Part shown: one piece after another, positions 23,555 through 23,821 of the stretch | How positions within the stretch are numbered: the first letter of the stretch is position 1 | Layout: each line of letters begins with the position of its first letter | Source of the DNA: an uncultured Novosphingobium sp. | GTDB lineage: Bacteria > Pseudomonadota > Alphaproteobacteria > Sphingomonadales > Sphingomonadaceae | Assembly: GCA_946886365.1 (NCBI GenBank) | Contig: CAMPIM010000053.1 | Span: 1-23,821, forward strand | Length of the DNA: 23,821 bases | Reading direction: 5' to 3' | The notes under the pieces: generated by a model | The model's input: the letters and a program-made list of their open reading frames with translations, nothing else | The model's database searches: none | Told to the model about the DNA's origin: nothing | Translations under genes and position numbers: made by a program

Positions 23555-23686
23555 CAATAGGAGGCTATGCCGATTTGAAGCATGATGCCCTAACATGTCG
23601 CGAAATTGCGCCATGCCTCTTGCGGGAAATGCCGCATCACCCACGGTCACAGGCCTGAAATTTCCTCGCTCCAGCGTCCCCCATAG

Positions 23687-23714
23687 AAAAGGCCGGTGGA
23701 TCGCTCCACCGGCC
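23687..23714 (-). terminator. Rho-independent terminator of groEL
   Basis: GGCCGGTGGA (23691-23700), a four-base loop, and TCCACCGGCC (23705-23714) form a perfect 10-base stem. On the minus strand it is followed by TTTTCT, and it lies 28 bases after the groEL stop codon. Confidence 0.92.
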
Positions 23715-23741
23715 CTTCTCATTTTCGCGTGAGCGAAGGAC

Positions 23742-23821
23742 TTAGAAGTCCATGCCGCCCATGCCACCCATGCCGCCGCCGGGCATGCCCATCGGCGCCT
23801 TGTCGTCGGCGGGCGTTTCGG
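23742..23821 (-). CDS. groEL: Chaperonin GroEL, C-terminal tail (partial)
   Basis: The last 26 or so residues of the 60-kDa chaperonin, reading PADDKAPMGMPGGGMGGMGG then MDF and a TAA stop. The Gly-Met repeat tail is diagnostic for GroEL and projects into the folding chamber. The preceding acidic linker (ETPADDKAP) is also typical of alphaproteobacterial GroEL. The rest of the gene lies beyond the right edge of the window. A strong terminator follows directly. Confidence 0.95.
   Translation of the reverse strand, partial: ETPADDKAPMGMPGGGMGGMGGMDF

Larger units (their letters stand above)
23266..23741. other. Intergenic region between groEL and the GGDEF-EAL gene
   Basis: About 475 bases with no convincing gene; frames crossing it show no family-like sequence. 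It contains the GGDEF-EAL promoter (not identified), an inverted-repeat pair at 23478-23554 and the groEL terminator at 23687-23714. Confidence 0.6.

Overview
The window is GC-rich chromosomal DNA from an alphaproteobacterium, most likely a sphingomonad (Sphingobium, Sphingomonas or Novosphingobium type). Evidence: a PhyR-NepR-EcfG general stress response (GSR) locus with a PhyP-like sensor protein, a DUF5818-like protein, a PrsK/PrsR exopolysaccharide control pair, a CtrA-type binding site (TTAA-N7-TTAAC) and a diverged inverted repeat of the type I recall as common in sphingomonads. No phage, insertion sequence, tRNA, rRNA or CRISPR was seen; this is ordinary core and accessory chromosome.

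Layout. 1-656 (-): N-terminal part of aconitase, running off the left edge. 1061-1318 (+): small zinc-ribbon protein. 1345-1738 (-): two-gene stress operon (DUF1328 membrane protein, then DUF5818-like) behind an EcfG-type promoter. 1847-5001: copper resistance, copA-copB (-) diverging from copC (+). 5022-9304: D-2-hydroxyacid dehydrogenase (-), exported SH3-like protein (+), POT-family peptide transporter (-), YdjA-like nitroreductase (+), YtrA-type GntR regulator (+). 9309-14110 (-): exopolysaccharide block in the order sugar transferase, prsK, prsR; PrsR lacks the sigma-54 contact loop (GAFTGA). 14288-14557 (-): one-helix membrane protein.

14609-18679 is the GSR locus. phyR and, behind a perfect EcfG promoter, a 46-residue membrane protein and ecfG lie on the minus strand; nepR lies on the plus strand behind its own EcfG-type promoter and is followed by phyP, whose kinase ATP-binding domain is degenerate. 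EcfG probably activates itself, the small membrane protein, its anti-sigma factor NepR, and the distant DUF1328/DUF5818 operon.

18683-23265: tgt (-), a 63-residue hypothetical (-), an RpfF-type (DSF signal synthase) crotonase (+) with a CtrA-type site upstream, and a membrane GGDEF-EAL cyclic-di-GMP protein (-) converging on it. 23742-23821 (-) is the C-terminal tail of GroEL with a strong terminator. The main points of interest are the unlisted small protein in the ecfG transcript, the three EcfG-type promoters, the degenerate PhyP, the GAFTGA-less PrsR, and the pairing of a DSF-type synthase with a cyclic-di-GMP enzyme.
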